A stretch of 64,000 bases of DNA from positions 219,419 to 283,418 of the forward strand of contig NZ_LT699726.1 of assembly GCF_900155395.1 (NCBI RefSeq), in the 5' to 3' direction. Position numbers and translations under genes: made by a program. This DNA is from Merdibacter massiliensis (GTDB taxonomy: Bacteria; Bacillota_I; Bacilli_A; Erysipelotrichales; Erysipelotrichaceae). Positions 32,056 through 40,903 of the stretch are shown here, piece after piece. Position 1 is the stretch's first letter. Every line of letters starts with the position of its first letter. Below the pieces are notes generated by a model. That model had not been told where the DNA came from. It saw only the letters and a list, made by a program, of their open reading frames with translations, and ran no database searches.

Positions 32056-33102
32056 ATGGTTACCATTAGCCTATGCATGATCGTTAAAAATGAAGAAAAA
32101 GTGATTCGGCGCTGTCTTTCTTGTGCAAAATCTTTTGTGGATGAAATCATCGTTGTTGATACAGGATCTGCAGATCATACAAAAGAAATTGCCCGGGAAA
32201 TGGGAGCACAAGTATTTTATTTCGAATGGATAGATGATTTTGCAGCTGCTAGAAATTTCTCATTTTCAAAAGCAACGATGGATTATATTCTCTGGTTAGA
32301 TGCGGATGATATAATTGATCAAGAAAATCAACAAAAATTGAAAGAGTTAAAATATCGATTAGACTCTAGTATCGATGTGATCATGATGCATTATGAAATG
32401 AATCATATGAAAGATGAATCTCCAATCATTTTTGACAGAGAACGGATTGTAAAAAGAGAAAAGAATTTTCAATGGAACGGACGAATACATGAAACACTCT
32501 CAATTGAAGGGAAGATCATCTATCAAGATATTACGATTCAGCATCAAAAGATGACCGTAAATGATCCAAATCGAAATCTTTCTATTTTTAAAAAAATGGA
32601 AAAAGAGAATATGGTGTTTTCACCTCGAGAAATATATTATTATGCGCGTGAATTACAATATCATGGTCTAATTGAAGAAGCGATTCAAAAATATGAAACA
32701 TTTTTGAAAGAAAATGGATGGGTAGAGGATCTATTGCAAGCCTGTTATGAATTAGGAAACTGTTATATGATCCTAAAACAACGTCAAAAAGCCTTTTTCG
32801 CATATATAAAAAGTTTTCAATATGAAGTTCCAACGAGTCAAATATGCAATGCAATCGGTTTTTGGTTTCTAGATGAAAAAGAATATGAACAGGCAGCTTA
32901 TTGGTATGAACAGTCTATTCGTTCAACGCATCGCGGTGGTTTTGAAAAACAAGATGATCATGACTTTCTGCCGGCATTGCAGCTGGCAATTTGTTATTAT
33001 TATCTTGATGAAAAAGAAATCGCAAAACATTGGTTTCATTTTGCAGAAAATATCCATCCGACACACAAACTGATTCAAAATAATCGCGTATATTTTTCAT
33101 AA
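32056..33102 (+). CDS. Family 2 glycosyltransferase with C-terminal TPR repeats
   Basis: 348 aa from ATG 32056 (MVTISLCMIVKNEE, the usual start of this family) with AGAGGTG upstream. The GT-A domain has a nucleotide-binding VVDTGSADHT and the metal-binding LWLDADD. From about residue 195, helical TPR-like repeats follow (YYYARELQYHGLIEEAIQKYE and others in pieces). Such proteins transfer sugars to proteins or surface polymers. It starts 40 bases after the collagen-like gene, so it may glycosylate that protein. Specificity is not shown. Confidence 0.87.
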   Translation: MVTISLCMIVKNEEKVIRRCLSCAKSFVDEIIVVDTGSADHTKEIAREMGAQVFYFEWIDDFAAARNFSFSKATMDYILWLDADDIIDQENQQKLKELKYRLDSSIDVIMMHYEMNHMKDESPIIFDRERIVKREKNFQWNGRIHETLSIEGKIIYQDITIQHQKMTVNDPNRNLSIFKKMEKENMVFSPREIYYYARELQYHGLIEEAIQKYETFLKENGWVEDLLQACYELGNCYMILKQRQKAFFAYIKSFQYEVPTSQICNAIGFWFLDEKEYEQAAYWYEQSIRSTHRGGFEKQDDHDFLPALQLAICYYYLDEKEIAKHWFHFAENIHPTHKLIQNNRVYFS

Positions 33103-33103
33103 A

Positions 33104-33134
33104 AAAATTGCTGTAGAAATATACAGCAATTTTT
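33104..33134. terminator. Bidirectional terminator
   Basis: Stem AAAATTGCTGTA / TACAGCAATTTT between the glycosyltransferase and the convergent YggS gene. Confidence 0.85.
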
Positions 33135-33783
33135 AAATTTGATAGTTACGAGGTCCAAAAATATCAGAACCGATACGTACCATGTTCGAACCATGTTTTA
33201 CAGCAATTTTCCAATCAGCGCTCATCCCCATCGATAACCAGCGAATCGAATCTCCATATTGCTTTTTTGCTTCTAAAAATAGCTGATGAACTTGTTCAAA
33301 ACACTCTGCAATATAAACAGTATCGCTTGTATTAGGACCGACACACATCAAACCTTGTATATCGATATGAGGAAAGGATTCTTTGCATTGTGCGATAAAA
33401 TCCAGTACATCTTCTTTCGGCAAGCCAGTCTTATTTTCTTCTTGTGAAATATTTACCTCTACTAAAACAGCGATGTTCTTTTCTATTTTAGCCGCTTGTT
33501 TTTCTATTTCTTTCGCTAAGGATAGTGAATCTAAACTTTGGATCATATCTACAAGAGGAAGTACTTGTTTTACTTTATTACGTTGCAGATGACCAATCAT
33601 ATGCCAGTGATAATTTTTATCATATTTTGCAATGATCTCCTGTACTTTGTTTTCTCCGAAAATGGTACAGCCGGCTTGATAAGCTTCATCAACTTCTTCT
33701 TTTGTCCTTGTTTTGCTTACCGCGACTAATGTAACATCAGCAGGTAATTCCGATTGGATTTGCTTTAATCGTTCAACATTCAT
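33133..33783 (-). CDS. YggS/PLPBP pyridoxal phosphate homeostasis protein
   Basis: 216 aa. A single TIM-barrel domain like the N-terminal half of alanine racemase. The PLP-binding Lys is in VAVSKTR (about residue 24). HMIGHLQRNKV and the C-terminal LSMGMSADWKIAVKHGSNMVRIGSDIFG are family signatures. It buffers free PLP and affects amino-acid and vitamin B6 balance. It stands alone here, not in the usual ylm/sepF division cluster. Confidence 0.93.
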   Translation of the reverse strand: MNVERLKQIQSELPADVTLVAVSKTRTKEEVDEAYQAGCTIFGENKVQEIIAKYDKNYHWHMIGHLQRNKVKQVLPLVDMIQSLDSLSLAKEIEKQAAKIEKNIAVLVEVNISQEENKTGLPKEDVLDFIAQCKESFPHIDIQGLMCVGPNTSDTVYIAECFEQVHQLFLEAKKQYGDSIRWLSMGMSADWKIAVKHGSNMVRIGSDIFGPRNYQI

Positions 33784-33870
33784 AGGGCATCCTTCTTTCC
33801 GTATCTATGATACACCAAAAATAGCGCAATGGGCAAACAAAGAAGGGATAATAGAATAAGCTATAATAAA

Positions 33871-34533
33871 TTAATCAACTAGAAAATGAAGTTTAGTAGA
33901 ATAAAAGATTCGTCTCCAGTTTAAATGGTAGGTCACAAAATACAGAATGAGACTTAGCAGGATACCTGCAATGACATCAATGATGGAATGTTGTTTTAAA
34001 AACATCGTTGATAAAATGATGGAAAGTCCGATGAATACAGATCCGATATTAACAAGAATTCGGTGTTTCCATTTTGGACAACGCAATACGACCAGCATGA
34101 TAGAAAATGTGCTCGCTACATGTATGGAAGGGCAAACATTTGCTGAATCATCTACACCTTGAATAAAGTGTACAAGCCATGCGAAGATATTATCAACTGG
34201 AAAATCAACACGTAAATTTATTCCATTTGGAATGACTAGATAAATGAGTAAAGAAATACTCATACCGGTAAACATGAAAAAGCAAAGGTCTTGAAAATAT
34301 GTTTTATTTTTGAACATAAAATATAAAAGAGAACCAAACATGTATGGAAACCACAACAAGTAAGGAAGAATAAAAAATTCATTAAAAGGGATCATGTCAT
34401 CAATAGAAGAATGTAGAATAATGATTGGAGACGCAAAATGTTCTAGTAACATAAAACAAATCAAATATGGAATATAATAGAATAGCCAAAAACAATAGGG
34501 ATGTAATCTGATCCATTCAAATATTTGTTTCAT
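33871..34533 (-). CDS. PAP2-like membrane phosphatase
   Basis: 220 aa from ATG 34533 with AAGGAG eight bases upstream. Six hydrophobic segments are visible. CPSIHVASTFSI corresponds to the PSxH motif and LKQHSIIDVIAG to the third PAP2 motif with its catalytic His. The family dephosphorylates lipid phosphates such as undecaprenyl pyrophosphate or phosphatidate; the branch resembling inositol phosphorylceramide synthases (PAP2_3) also has this spacing. It is a lone gene. Confidence 0.82.
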   Translation of the reverse strand: MKQIFEWIRLHPYCFWLFYYIPYLICFMLLEHFASPIIILHSSIDDMIPFNEFFILPYLLWFPYMFGSLLYFMFKNKTYFQDLCFFMFTGMSISLLIYLVIPNGINLRVDFPVDNIFAWLVHFIQGVDDSANVCPSIHVASTFSIMLVVLRCPKWKHRILVNIGSVFIGLSIILSTMFLKQHSIIDVIAGILLSLILYFVTYHLNWRRIFYSTKLHFLVD

Positions 34534-34731
34534 AGCAAACACTCCTTATCTATATCTGTAATATTTTAACATGAAGGTAAAAAAAGAAAAGAAAATTCAT
34601 TAAATCTAGCAATATTGTATTCACAAGCAATCGAATGATATAAAAATTGAGATGCAAATTGAAATGCGATGTCATGCAAAGAATAAAAAGTGATAAAATA
34701 AAAATACAAGCCAAGAGAGGAAGGTGTCCAT

Positions 34732-36213
34732 ATGAAACAATATATCATGGCAATCGACCAAGGAACGACAAGTTCACGAGCAATTCTCTTTGATGAAATG
34801 AGTAATATTGTTGCAGTGGCACAAAAAGAACTAGAAACATATTACCCGCATCCGGGATGGGTGGAACAAAATGCAAATGATATTTGGGCAAGCGTGGTTG
34901 GCGTGATGAATGAAGTGCTTGCCCGATCCGGTATCCATAGTGAACAAATCGCTGGTATCGGAATCACAAATCAAAGGGAGACAACAGTCATTTGGGAAAA
35001 AGAAAGTGGACAGCCGATTGATTTTGCTATTGTATGGCAGTCTCGCCAAAGTGACTCTTATTGTCAACAGTTAAAAAAAGAAGGGAAAGAGGAGTGGATC
35101 AAAGAAAAAACCGGACTGCTCTTAGATCCGTATTTTTCCGCTAGCAAGATTCGATTCTTATTGGATAAACATCATGCACAGCATCGGGCTGAAAATAATG
35201 AACTTTGTTTCGGGACTATCGACAGCTGGTTAGTATGGAAAATGAGTAATGGGAAATGTCATATCACGGATGTTTCCAATGCTTCTAGAACGATGTTAAT
35301 GAATCTAGAGACATTAGATTATGATGAAGAATTGTTAAAATTATGGAATATACCGCGCTGTATGCTGCCAGAAATCGTTGATACAAGCGGTGAACTTGCT
35401 ATGTGTGAAAGTGTTTTTTCACATCCTAGATCAATTACATCAATAGTAGGAGATCAACAAGCAGCATTATTTGGGCAAACTTGTTTTCATAAAGGCGATG
35501 TAAAAAATACATATGGTACAGGCTGCTTTTTATTGATGAACACAAAAGAGGATATCATACGATCCAAAAACGGATTGGTTACTTGTGCAGGATGGCGCAT
35601 CAATGGAAAGACAGATTACGTCCTGGAAGGAAGCGTATTTGTTGCAGGGGCTGCTATTCAATGGCTGAGAGATGGGCTGCATCTTATCAATACAAGTAAA
35701 GAAAGTGAGGAAAGAGCAAGATCAGTAGAAAGCAGCGATGGAGTGATTGTTGTACCTGCTTTTACTGGATTAGGCGCTCCTTATTGGAAGCCAAGCGTCA
35801 AGGGGGCCATATTTGGTTTAACTAGAGGAACGAGTCAAGAACATATTATTCGGGCAACGCTGGAGTCTCTGGCTTTTCAAAGCTATGATGTGATCAATGC
35901 AATGCAAGAAGATGCTGGTATCCATATTCAACGTTTACAAGTAGATGGCGGTGCAAGCAGGAATACGTTCTTGATGCAATTTCAAAGCGATCTTATCAAT
36001 GAACGAGTGGTACGTTCATTGATATCTGAAACGACGGCATTAGGAGCTGCATATTTGAGCGGGTTGGCTGTAGGATATTGGAAGGATCAAGAACAGATAC
36101 AAGCTCAATTTCAAATAGCAGAAAGTTTTGAGCCAATGATTGATGAAGCCGCAAGAGAAAGTTTATTGAAAGGATGGAAAATGGCAATACAAGCGGCAAT
36201 TGCCTTTGCATGA
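34732..36213 (+). CDS. glpK: Glycerol kinase
   Basis: 493 aa, full length. FGGY kinase with DQGTTSSRAI at the N-terminus, GITNQRETT and the second-domain VDGGASRNTFLMQFQSDL. It phosphorylates glycerol to glycerol 3-phosphate. The His phosphorylated by HPr in Firmicutes would lie in the region around residues 225-240; HPRSITSIVGDQ lies there, but its role is uncertain. No glpF or glpD is near. The next gene starts one base after the stop, so the two are co-transcribed. Confidence 0.95.
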   Translation: MKQYIMAIDQGTTSSRAILFDEMSNIVAVAQKELETYYPHPGWVEQNANDIWASVVGVMNEVLARSGIHSEQIAGIGITNQRETTVIWEKESGQPIDFAIVWQSRQSDSYCQQLKKEGKEEWIKEKTGLLLDPYFSASKIRFLLDKHHAQHRAENNELCFGTIDSWLVWKMSNGKCHITDVSNASRTMLMNLETLDYDEELLKLWNIPRCMLPEIVDTSGELAMCESVFSHPRSITSIVGDQQAALFGQTCFHKGDVKNTYGTGCFLLMNTKEDIIRSKNGLVTCAGWRINGKTDYVLEGSVFVAGAAIQWLRDGLHLINTSKESEERARSVESSDGVIVVPAFTGLGAPYWKPSVKGAIFGLTRGTSQEHIIRATLESLAFQSYDVINAMQEDAGIHIQRLQVDGGASRNTFLMQFQSDLINERVVRSLISETTALGAAYLSGLAVGYWKDQEQIQAQFQIAESFEPMIDEAARESLLKGWKMAIQAAIAFA

Positions 36214-36214
36214 T

Positions 36215-37111
36215 ATGAAAATTCGTTGTATTCGAGAATTGAGTCCACAGACAATGGAAGAGATAAAAAGCCAATATGAGATTTGTGAGGATACAAGTGC
36301 ACAGGTGATTATTGGCAATCCAGATCCACTATCCATTCCAAACTATCCACATTTGGAATTGATTCAATTAGATAGTGCAGGATATGATCAATATGATGTA
36401 GAAAAATTAAATGAAAATAAGATTCGTTTATGCAATGCATCTGGCTGTTTTGATGATGTGATCAGTGAGTATGTGATCGGTATGATGATCATGATGTATC
36501 AGAAACTGGATCAATATGTTTTGCAACAAAAACAACATACATGGAAACGCATGGATCAAGTGCGAATGATCAGCGGATCAACCGTTGTTGTAGTCGGATT
36601 AGGCAATATTGGCAGTGCTCTTGCACAGCGACTGCATCATTTAGGAGCACAGGTAATCGGCGTCAGGAAACATCCGGAGAGAAAAGTGCATGGCGTAGAA
36701 CGCATTGTGACTTTGCAACAGCTGGATGAAGTATTGCCTTGTGCAGATACTGTTATTTTATGTTTGCCTGCAAATGATGAGACAAAGGGCTGTTTCCAGC
36801 ACCGTTTGTTTACTTTGATGAAAGAAAATGCGGTATTTGTGAATGTCGGAAGGGGTTCGCTGGTTTCATTAAATGATATTCAAAGTGCTTTAGATGCGCA
36901 TTGTATAGGCGGGGCAATTTTAGATGTTACGGAAATAGAACCATTGCCGAAAGAACATCCTTTATGGGATTATGATAATGTATTGATCACCCCGCATGTA
37001 GCCGGCACGTTTGCGAATGCTGACAGTTTTTCTCAATTTGAAGAAATTGTTTTAAACAATTTAAAACGATATCATGAAGGAAAACCATTACTTAATGAGA
37101 GACGACATTGA
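36215..37111 (+). CDS. D-isomer-specific 2-hydroxyacid dehydrogenase
   Basis: 298 aa from ATG 36215. The NAD-binding Rossmann motif VVVGLGNIGSALAQRL is central. The catalytic Arg is expected in NVGRGSLV, the Glu in DVTEIEPLP and the His in LITPHVAG, so all catalytic residues appear present. The substrate, perhaps glyoxylate, hydroxypyruvate or another 2-keto acid, cannot be assigned. It lies immediately after glpK. Confidence 0.88.
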   Translation: MKIRCIRELSPQTMEEIKSQYEICEDTSAQVIIGNPDPLSIPNYPHLELIQLDSAGYDQYDVEKLNENKIRLCNASGCFDDVISEYVIGMMIMMYQKLDQYVLQQKQHTWKRMDQVRMISGSTVVVVGLGNIGSALAQRLHHLGAQVIGVRKHPERKVHGVERIVTLQQLDEVLPCADTVILCLPANDETKGCFQHRLFTLMKENAVFVNVGRGSLVSLNDIQSALDAHCIGGAILDVTEIEPLPKEHPLWDYDNVLITPHVAGTFANADSFSQFEEIVLNNLKRYHEGKPLLNERRH

Positions 37112-37178
37112 CATTAGAATAAAGATGAAGTACGCTTGAAATATATATCTGAATCAAGGAATCAGGAGGGAGAAAATT

Positions 37179-37622
37179 ATGAGGATTGCAATAGCGTGTG
37201 ATCATGGTGCCTATGAGTACAAGGAAATGATCAAGAAAATGTTGTTAGAACAAGGACATGAGGTAAAAGATTTTGGAACAGATTCTACAGCTTCCATGGA
37301 TTATCCAGATACAGCATTGCCTTGTGCACAAGCGGTTGCCAGTGGAGAATATGAGAGAGGAATCGTCATGTGTGGTACAGGTATCGGTGTTTCCATGACT
37401 GCAAATAAAGTAAAAGGAATTCGCTGTGCACTGTGCAGTGATCCATTGAGCGCTCGTTTGACAAGAGAACACAACGATTCAAATATGCTGGCATTTGGGC
37501 AGCGGATCATTGGAAGTGAAATGGCAAAAGAAATCGTCAATGTATGGCTGCAAACACCATTTAGTAATGGAGAACGTCACATCAAGCGAATCAAAAAGTT
37601 GATGGACATTGAAAAGTTATAA
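37179..37622 (+). CDS. rpiB: Ribose 5-phosphate isomerase B
   Basis: 147 aa. The start IACDHGAYEYKE has the Asp of the sugar-binding site. The catalytic Cys is in VMCGTGIGVSM, and HNDSNMLAFGQRI completes the site. It interconverts ribose 5-phosphate and ribulose 5-phosphate. LacA/LacB galactose-6-phosphate isomerases are relatives, but the single complete RpiB pattern favours rpiB. AGGAGG precedes the ATG. Its stop overlaps the next start codon. Confidence 0.9.
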   Translation: MRIAIACDHGAYEYKEMIKKMLLEQGHEVKDFGTDSTASMDYPDTALPCAQAVASGEYERGIVMCGTGIGVSMTANKVKGIRCALCSDPLSARLTREHNDSNMLAFGQRIIGSEMAKEIVNVWLQTPFSNGERHIKRIKKLMDIEKL

Positions 37623-38005
37623 TGAAAAAGACTCAGAAGTGTTTCATGAAAGTCTTAAAAGGCTTAGAATATGTTGTCGCAGTGGCATTAATTATAGCAA
37701 TGGGGATTTCCATGATCTCATTTATCATTCAGGAAGCAAATGTATTTTCAATTCAAGATTTTCAATTAGAAACATATCTAAGTTTTTCTCTTTCTTTGAT
37801 CGTAGGCATTGAATTTGTAAAAATGTTGATCTTGCAAACACCAGGTTCTTTAGTGGAAGTTGTTATGTTTGCAGTAGCTCGTCAAATTATTATGAGTCAT
37901 GATAGTGCTTTTGATAATTTGATCGGTGTTATCGCTGTCTTGTTAATGTTTTTATGCCGAAAGTATTTATTAGGAGAAGGAAGTAAGTTATTTAATAATA
38001 AATAA
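37622..38005 (+). CDS. PsiE-like membrane protein
   Basis: 127 aa with four hydrophobic segments. EFVKMLILQTPGSLVEVVMFAVARQIIM resembles the phosphate-starvation-inducible PsiE family, including a conserved VARQ segment. Function unknown. It overlaps the rpiB stop and shares a terminator with the convergent membrane protein gene. Confidence 0.65.
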   Translation: MKKTQKCFMKVLKGLEYVVAVALIIAMGISMISFIIQEANVFSIQDFQLETYLSFSLSLIVGIEFVKMLILQTPGSLVEVVMFAVARQIIMSHDSAFDNLIGVIAVLLMFLCRKYLLGEGSKLFNNK

Positions 38006-38039
38006 AAAATCATTCCATTAATGTGTGGAATGATTTTTT
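38004..38039. terminator. Bidirectional terminator
   Basis: 14-bp perfect stem AAAAAATCATTCCA / TGGAATGATTTTTT with an 8-nt loop between convergent genes. Confidence 0.9.
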
Positions 38040-38502
38040 ATAAGATGAAAGCAGGTACCCACTGTATCAAGATAGAAAAAAACAGGCAGACAAATCCTTC
38101 TAACAGAAGAAAACGTATGATATGTTTTTTCCAAAACCCTTTTGGTAAAAGAGAAAGGATGGAGGGAGCTGTTGATAAGGGATAGATACACCATGTTTTT
38201 TTATGACAATGAGGACATAGTAAACGATATTGAAGAGAAGTCACTTTCCGCAAACCGCCAATTGTTAAAGTTTTTTTCTTTTTAAAAAGAAAAGGATGCT
38301 GGATCAGGTGATGGAAAGGAAGTGTGAAGGATGCATTACAGATCGTACAGGTAAATGTGATCATTTCTTCCCAATTTTTGCTTATTTTTCGTATTTCCAA
38401 GTAACAGTGAATCAAGCAGATAAATAAAATGCATACGATCAAAATAACAGAAACGATCGTAAGCAGTAATTGTATTTTATATTGTAATTGCAATAATTCC
38501 AT
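38038..38502 (-). CDS. Hypothetical membrane protein with two CxxC pairs
   Basis: 154 aa from ATG 38502, chosen for GGAG seven bases upstream. One hydrophobic segment lies near the N-terminus (about 10-32) and one near the C-terminus. Between them are CTIC and CPHC, about 45 residues apart, a spacing that could form a zinc ribbon on the cytoplasmic side. I recognise no family. It is a lone gene, transcribed away from ptsG. Confidence 0.6.
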   Translation of the reverse strand: MELLQLQYKIQLLLTIVSVILIVCILFICLIHCYLEIRKISKNWEEMITFTCTICNASFTLPFHHLIQHPFLFKKKKTLTIGGLRKVTSLQYRLLCPHCHKKTWCIYPLSTAPSILSLLPKGFWKKHIIRFLLLEGFVCLFFSILIQWVPAFIL

Positions 38503-38576
38503 TCTTTTTCTCCATTTCACTTGTGAAATTATTATAGCATAAAGCAAACAAAGAATAAAAATCATAGAAAAAACGA

Positions 38577-38605
38577 TTGACAGAAACCGCTTACTTCGCT
38601 AGAAT
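38577..38605 (+). promoter_or_regulatory. ptsG promoter with overlapping cre-like site
   Basis: TTGACA (38577-38582), a 17-base spacer and TAGAAT (38600-38605). The spacer contains AGAAACCGCTTACT, which matches most of the CcpA operator consensus TGWAANCGNTNWCA. Binding there would block the promoter. The cre match is inferred, the promoter is strong. Confidence 0.75.
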
Positions 38606-38618
38606 ATAAATGGAAATA

Positions 38619-38647
38619 GAGTGTTACTGGTAATGCAGGCATGAACT
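38619..38647 (+). promoter_or_regulatory. RAT antiterminator element for GlcT-type protein
   Basis: The RNA GTGTTACTGGTAATGCAGGC lies at 38621-38640 and continues into ATGAAC. It fits the ribonucleic antiterminator bound by BglG/GlcT proteins (GTTACTG, a loop, GCAGGC). Its 3' end overlaps the following terminator, so binding of the antiterminator prevents termination. The GTGTTACTG...GCAGGCATGA form resembles the ptsG RAT of Bacillus. Confidence 0.85.
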
Positions 38648-38700
38648 ATTAAAGATTTGATCTCGATAGAGATTCTTTAATGTTTGTGCCTTTTCTTTTT
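38637..38700 (+). terminator. Leader terminator of ptsG
   Basis: GGCATGAAC, ATTAAAGA and ATCTC pair with GAGAT, TCTTTAAT and GTTTGTGCC around a GATA loop, followed by TTTTCTTTTT. The 5' arm shares bases with the RAT element. Confidence 0.85.
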
Positions 38701-38746
38701 GCCGCAGCCAAACGTTAAAGAGTCTTGAGAAGAAAGGAAAAGGAAA

Positions 38747-40879
38747 ATGAAAGACAAAGTATTTGGCGTTCTTCAACGCATCGGCAGAAGCTTCATGCTT
38801 CCAATCGCAGTGCTTCCGGTTGCAGGTTTGTTATTAGGTATCGGAAGTTCTTTCACAAATGAAACAATGATCGCTTCTTATGGTTTGCAAAGTATTTTAG
38901 GCAATGGGACTGTATTGCATGGTTTGCTGACTGTAATGAGCAAAGCTGGTAGCGCTATTTTTGATAACCTGCCTTTGATTTTTGCAGCTGGTGTTGCAAT
39001 TGGTATGGCAAAGAAAGAAAAAGAGGTTGCGGCCCTCTCAGCAGTAATTGCTTTCTTTGTTATGCATGTATCTATTAATGCAATGTTGACCATTGACGGA
39101 CAGATCTTGGCAGACGGCAGTATTTCTCCAGATGTATTAGGAGGAACGATTGCTTCTATGTGCGGCATTCAAACATTGCAGATGGGTGTGTTTGGTGGTA
39201 TCATCGTTGGTCTTGGTGTAGCAGCACTGCATAATAAATTTTATAAGATCGAATTGCCAAATGCATTATCTTTCTTTGGCGGAAGCCGTTTTGTACCGAT
39301 CATTTCAACAATCACCTTTGTATTTGTGGGTATTTTGATGTTCTTTGTATGGCCGGTCGTACAGAATGGTATCTATGCGCTTGGTTCGCTGGTAACAGGT
39401 ACCGGTTATGTTGGAACACTGATCTTTGGTATCATCAAACGTGCATTGATTCCATTTGGCTTGCATCATGTCTTCTATTTGCCATTCTGGCAGACAGCTG
39501 TTGGAGGAACGATGGAAGTAGGCGGACATTTGATCCAAGGCGGTCAAAATATCTTCTTTGCACAATTAGCTGATCCAACAGTAACTCACTTTAGTGCAGA
39601 TGCCACTCGTTATTTCTCTGGAGAATTCATCTTTATGATCTTTGGTCTTCCAGGAGCTGCTCTTGCCATGTATCAATGTGCAAAGCCAGAAAAGAAAAAA
39701 GTTGCTGGAGGATTATTATTGTCTGCTGCGTTGACAAGCATGTTCACGGGTATTACTGAACCGATTGAATTCTCATTCTTGTTCGTCGCACCAATGTTGT
39801 TTGCGGTTCAGGTCGTACTGGCAGGAGCAGCATACATGATCGCGCATATGCTGAATATCGCAGTTGGTTTGACATTCTCAGGTGGTTTCTTAGATCTGTT
39901 GTTGTTTGGAATCCTGCAAGGAAATGATAAGACAAGCTGGTTGTTGATCATTCCAGTAGGTATCGTTTATTTCTTCCTGTACTTCTTTATCTTCAAATTC
40001 CTGATCAAAAAATTTAATTTGAAAACACCTGGACGTGAAGATGATGACGAGGAAACAAAACTGTATACAAAAGCGGATGTCAATGCACGTAAAGAAGCGG
40101 AGAAAGATGGCGCTGCCGGGCAGCCAAGTGCATTATCTGCCATGATCACAAAAGGTTTAGGCGGTGCAGACAATATTTCGGATGTGGATTGCTGTGCAAC
40201 ACGTCTGCGCGTTACAGTAAAAAATGCAGATCAAGTAGATGAGGCTGTTTTGAAACAAAGCGGTGCTGCTGGCGTCATTAAAAAAGGAAAAGGTGTGCAA
40301 GTTATCTATGGTCCGCGTGTATCTGTTATTAAATCAGATCTGGAAGAATATCTTCAAAATCCAGTAGAAGTAGAAGAGACACCGGTGCAGGCGGTAGTTG
40401 AAGAACCAGCAAAAGAAGAAAAGAAAGAAATTAAAGAAATCTTTGTTGCTCCAATGAAAGGAGAAGCAAAACTGATCAATGAAACACCAGATCCTACGTT
40501 TGCACAAAAAATGATGGGAGACGGTATCGTTATTTTCCCTAGCGATGGAAATGTGTACAGTCCATGTGATGCAACGATTCAGTTTGTGTTTGATACAAAA
40601 CATGCTATTGGATTGACATCTTCAGAAGGAATCGATATTTTGATTCATGCAGGTATCGATACAGTAAAATTAGGCGGTAAAGGATTCAATGTATTAGTAG
40701 AAAATGGACAAAAAGTAGAAAAAGGTGCAAAATTGATGGAAATTGATTTACAATATATTCGAGAGAATGCACCGTCAGATGCAGTTCCGCTGGTATTTAC
40801 GAATTTAGGTGACCATCACCTAGAACTTTTGAAGCTGGGAAATGTCAATGCCGGTGATGAAATTATTCGTGTTAGATAA
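38747..40879 (+). CDS. ptsG: PTS glucose permease EIICBA
   Basis: 710 aa, domain order IIC-IIB-IIA. The membrane domain (about 1-420) begins RIGRSFMLPIAVLPVAG and contains TEPIEFSFLF. The IIB active Cys483 lies in DCCATRLRV. The IIA phosphohistidine His634 is in DILIHAGID. It imports and phosphorylates glucose, and its IIA domain may serve the IIA-less beta-glucoside permease at 12.8 kb. A spacer of mixed charge separates IIB and IIA. Expression is controlled by the RAT/terminator leader and probably by CcpA. The antiterminator gene follows 24 bases downstream. Confidence 0.94.
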   Translation: MKDKVFGVLQRIGRSFMLPIAVLPVAGLLLGIGSSFTNETMIASYGLQSILGNGTVLHGLLTVMSKAGSAIFDNLPLIFAAGVAIGMAKKEKEVAALSAVIAFFVMHVSINAMLTIDGQILADGSISPDVLGGTIASMCGIQTLQMGVFGGIIVGLGVAALHNKFYKIELPNALSFFGGSRFVPIISTITFVFVGILMFFVWPVVQNGIYALGSLVTGTGYVGTLIFGIIKRALIPFGLHHVFYLPFWQTAVGGTMEVGGHLIQGGQNIFFAQLADPTVTHFSADATRYFSGEFIFMIFGLPGAALAMYQCAKPEKKKVAGGLLLSAALTSMFTGITEPIEFSFLFVAPMLFAVQVVLAGAAYMIAHMLNIAVGLTFSGGFLDLLLFGILQGNDKTSWLLIIPVGIVYFFLYFFIFKFLIKKFNLKTPGREDDDEETKLYTKADVNARKEAEKDGAAGQPSALSAMITKGLGGADNISDVDCCATRLRVTVKNADQVDEAVLKQSGAAGVIKKGKGVQVIYGPRVSVIKSDLEEYLQNPVEVEETPVQAVVEEPAKEEKKEIKEIFVAPMKGEAKLINETPDPTFAQKMMGDGIVIFPSDGNVYSPCDATIQFVFDTKHAIGLTSSEGIDILIHAGIDTVKLGGKGFNVLVENGQKVEKGAKLMEIDLQYIRENAPSDAVPLVFTNLGDHHLELLKLGNVNAGDEIIRVR

Positions 40880-40903
40880 AAAATAAGGGAAAGGGAGGAG
40901 AAC

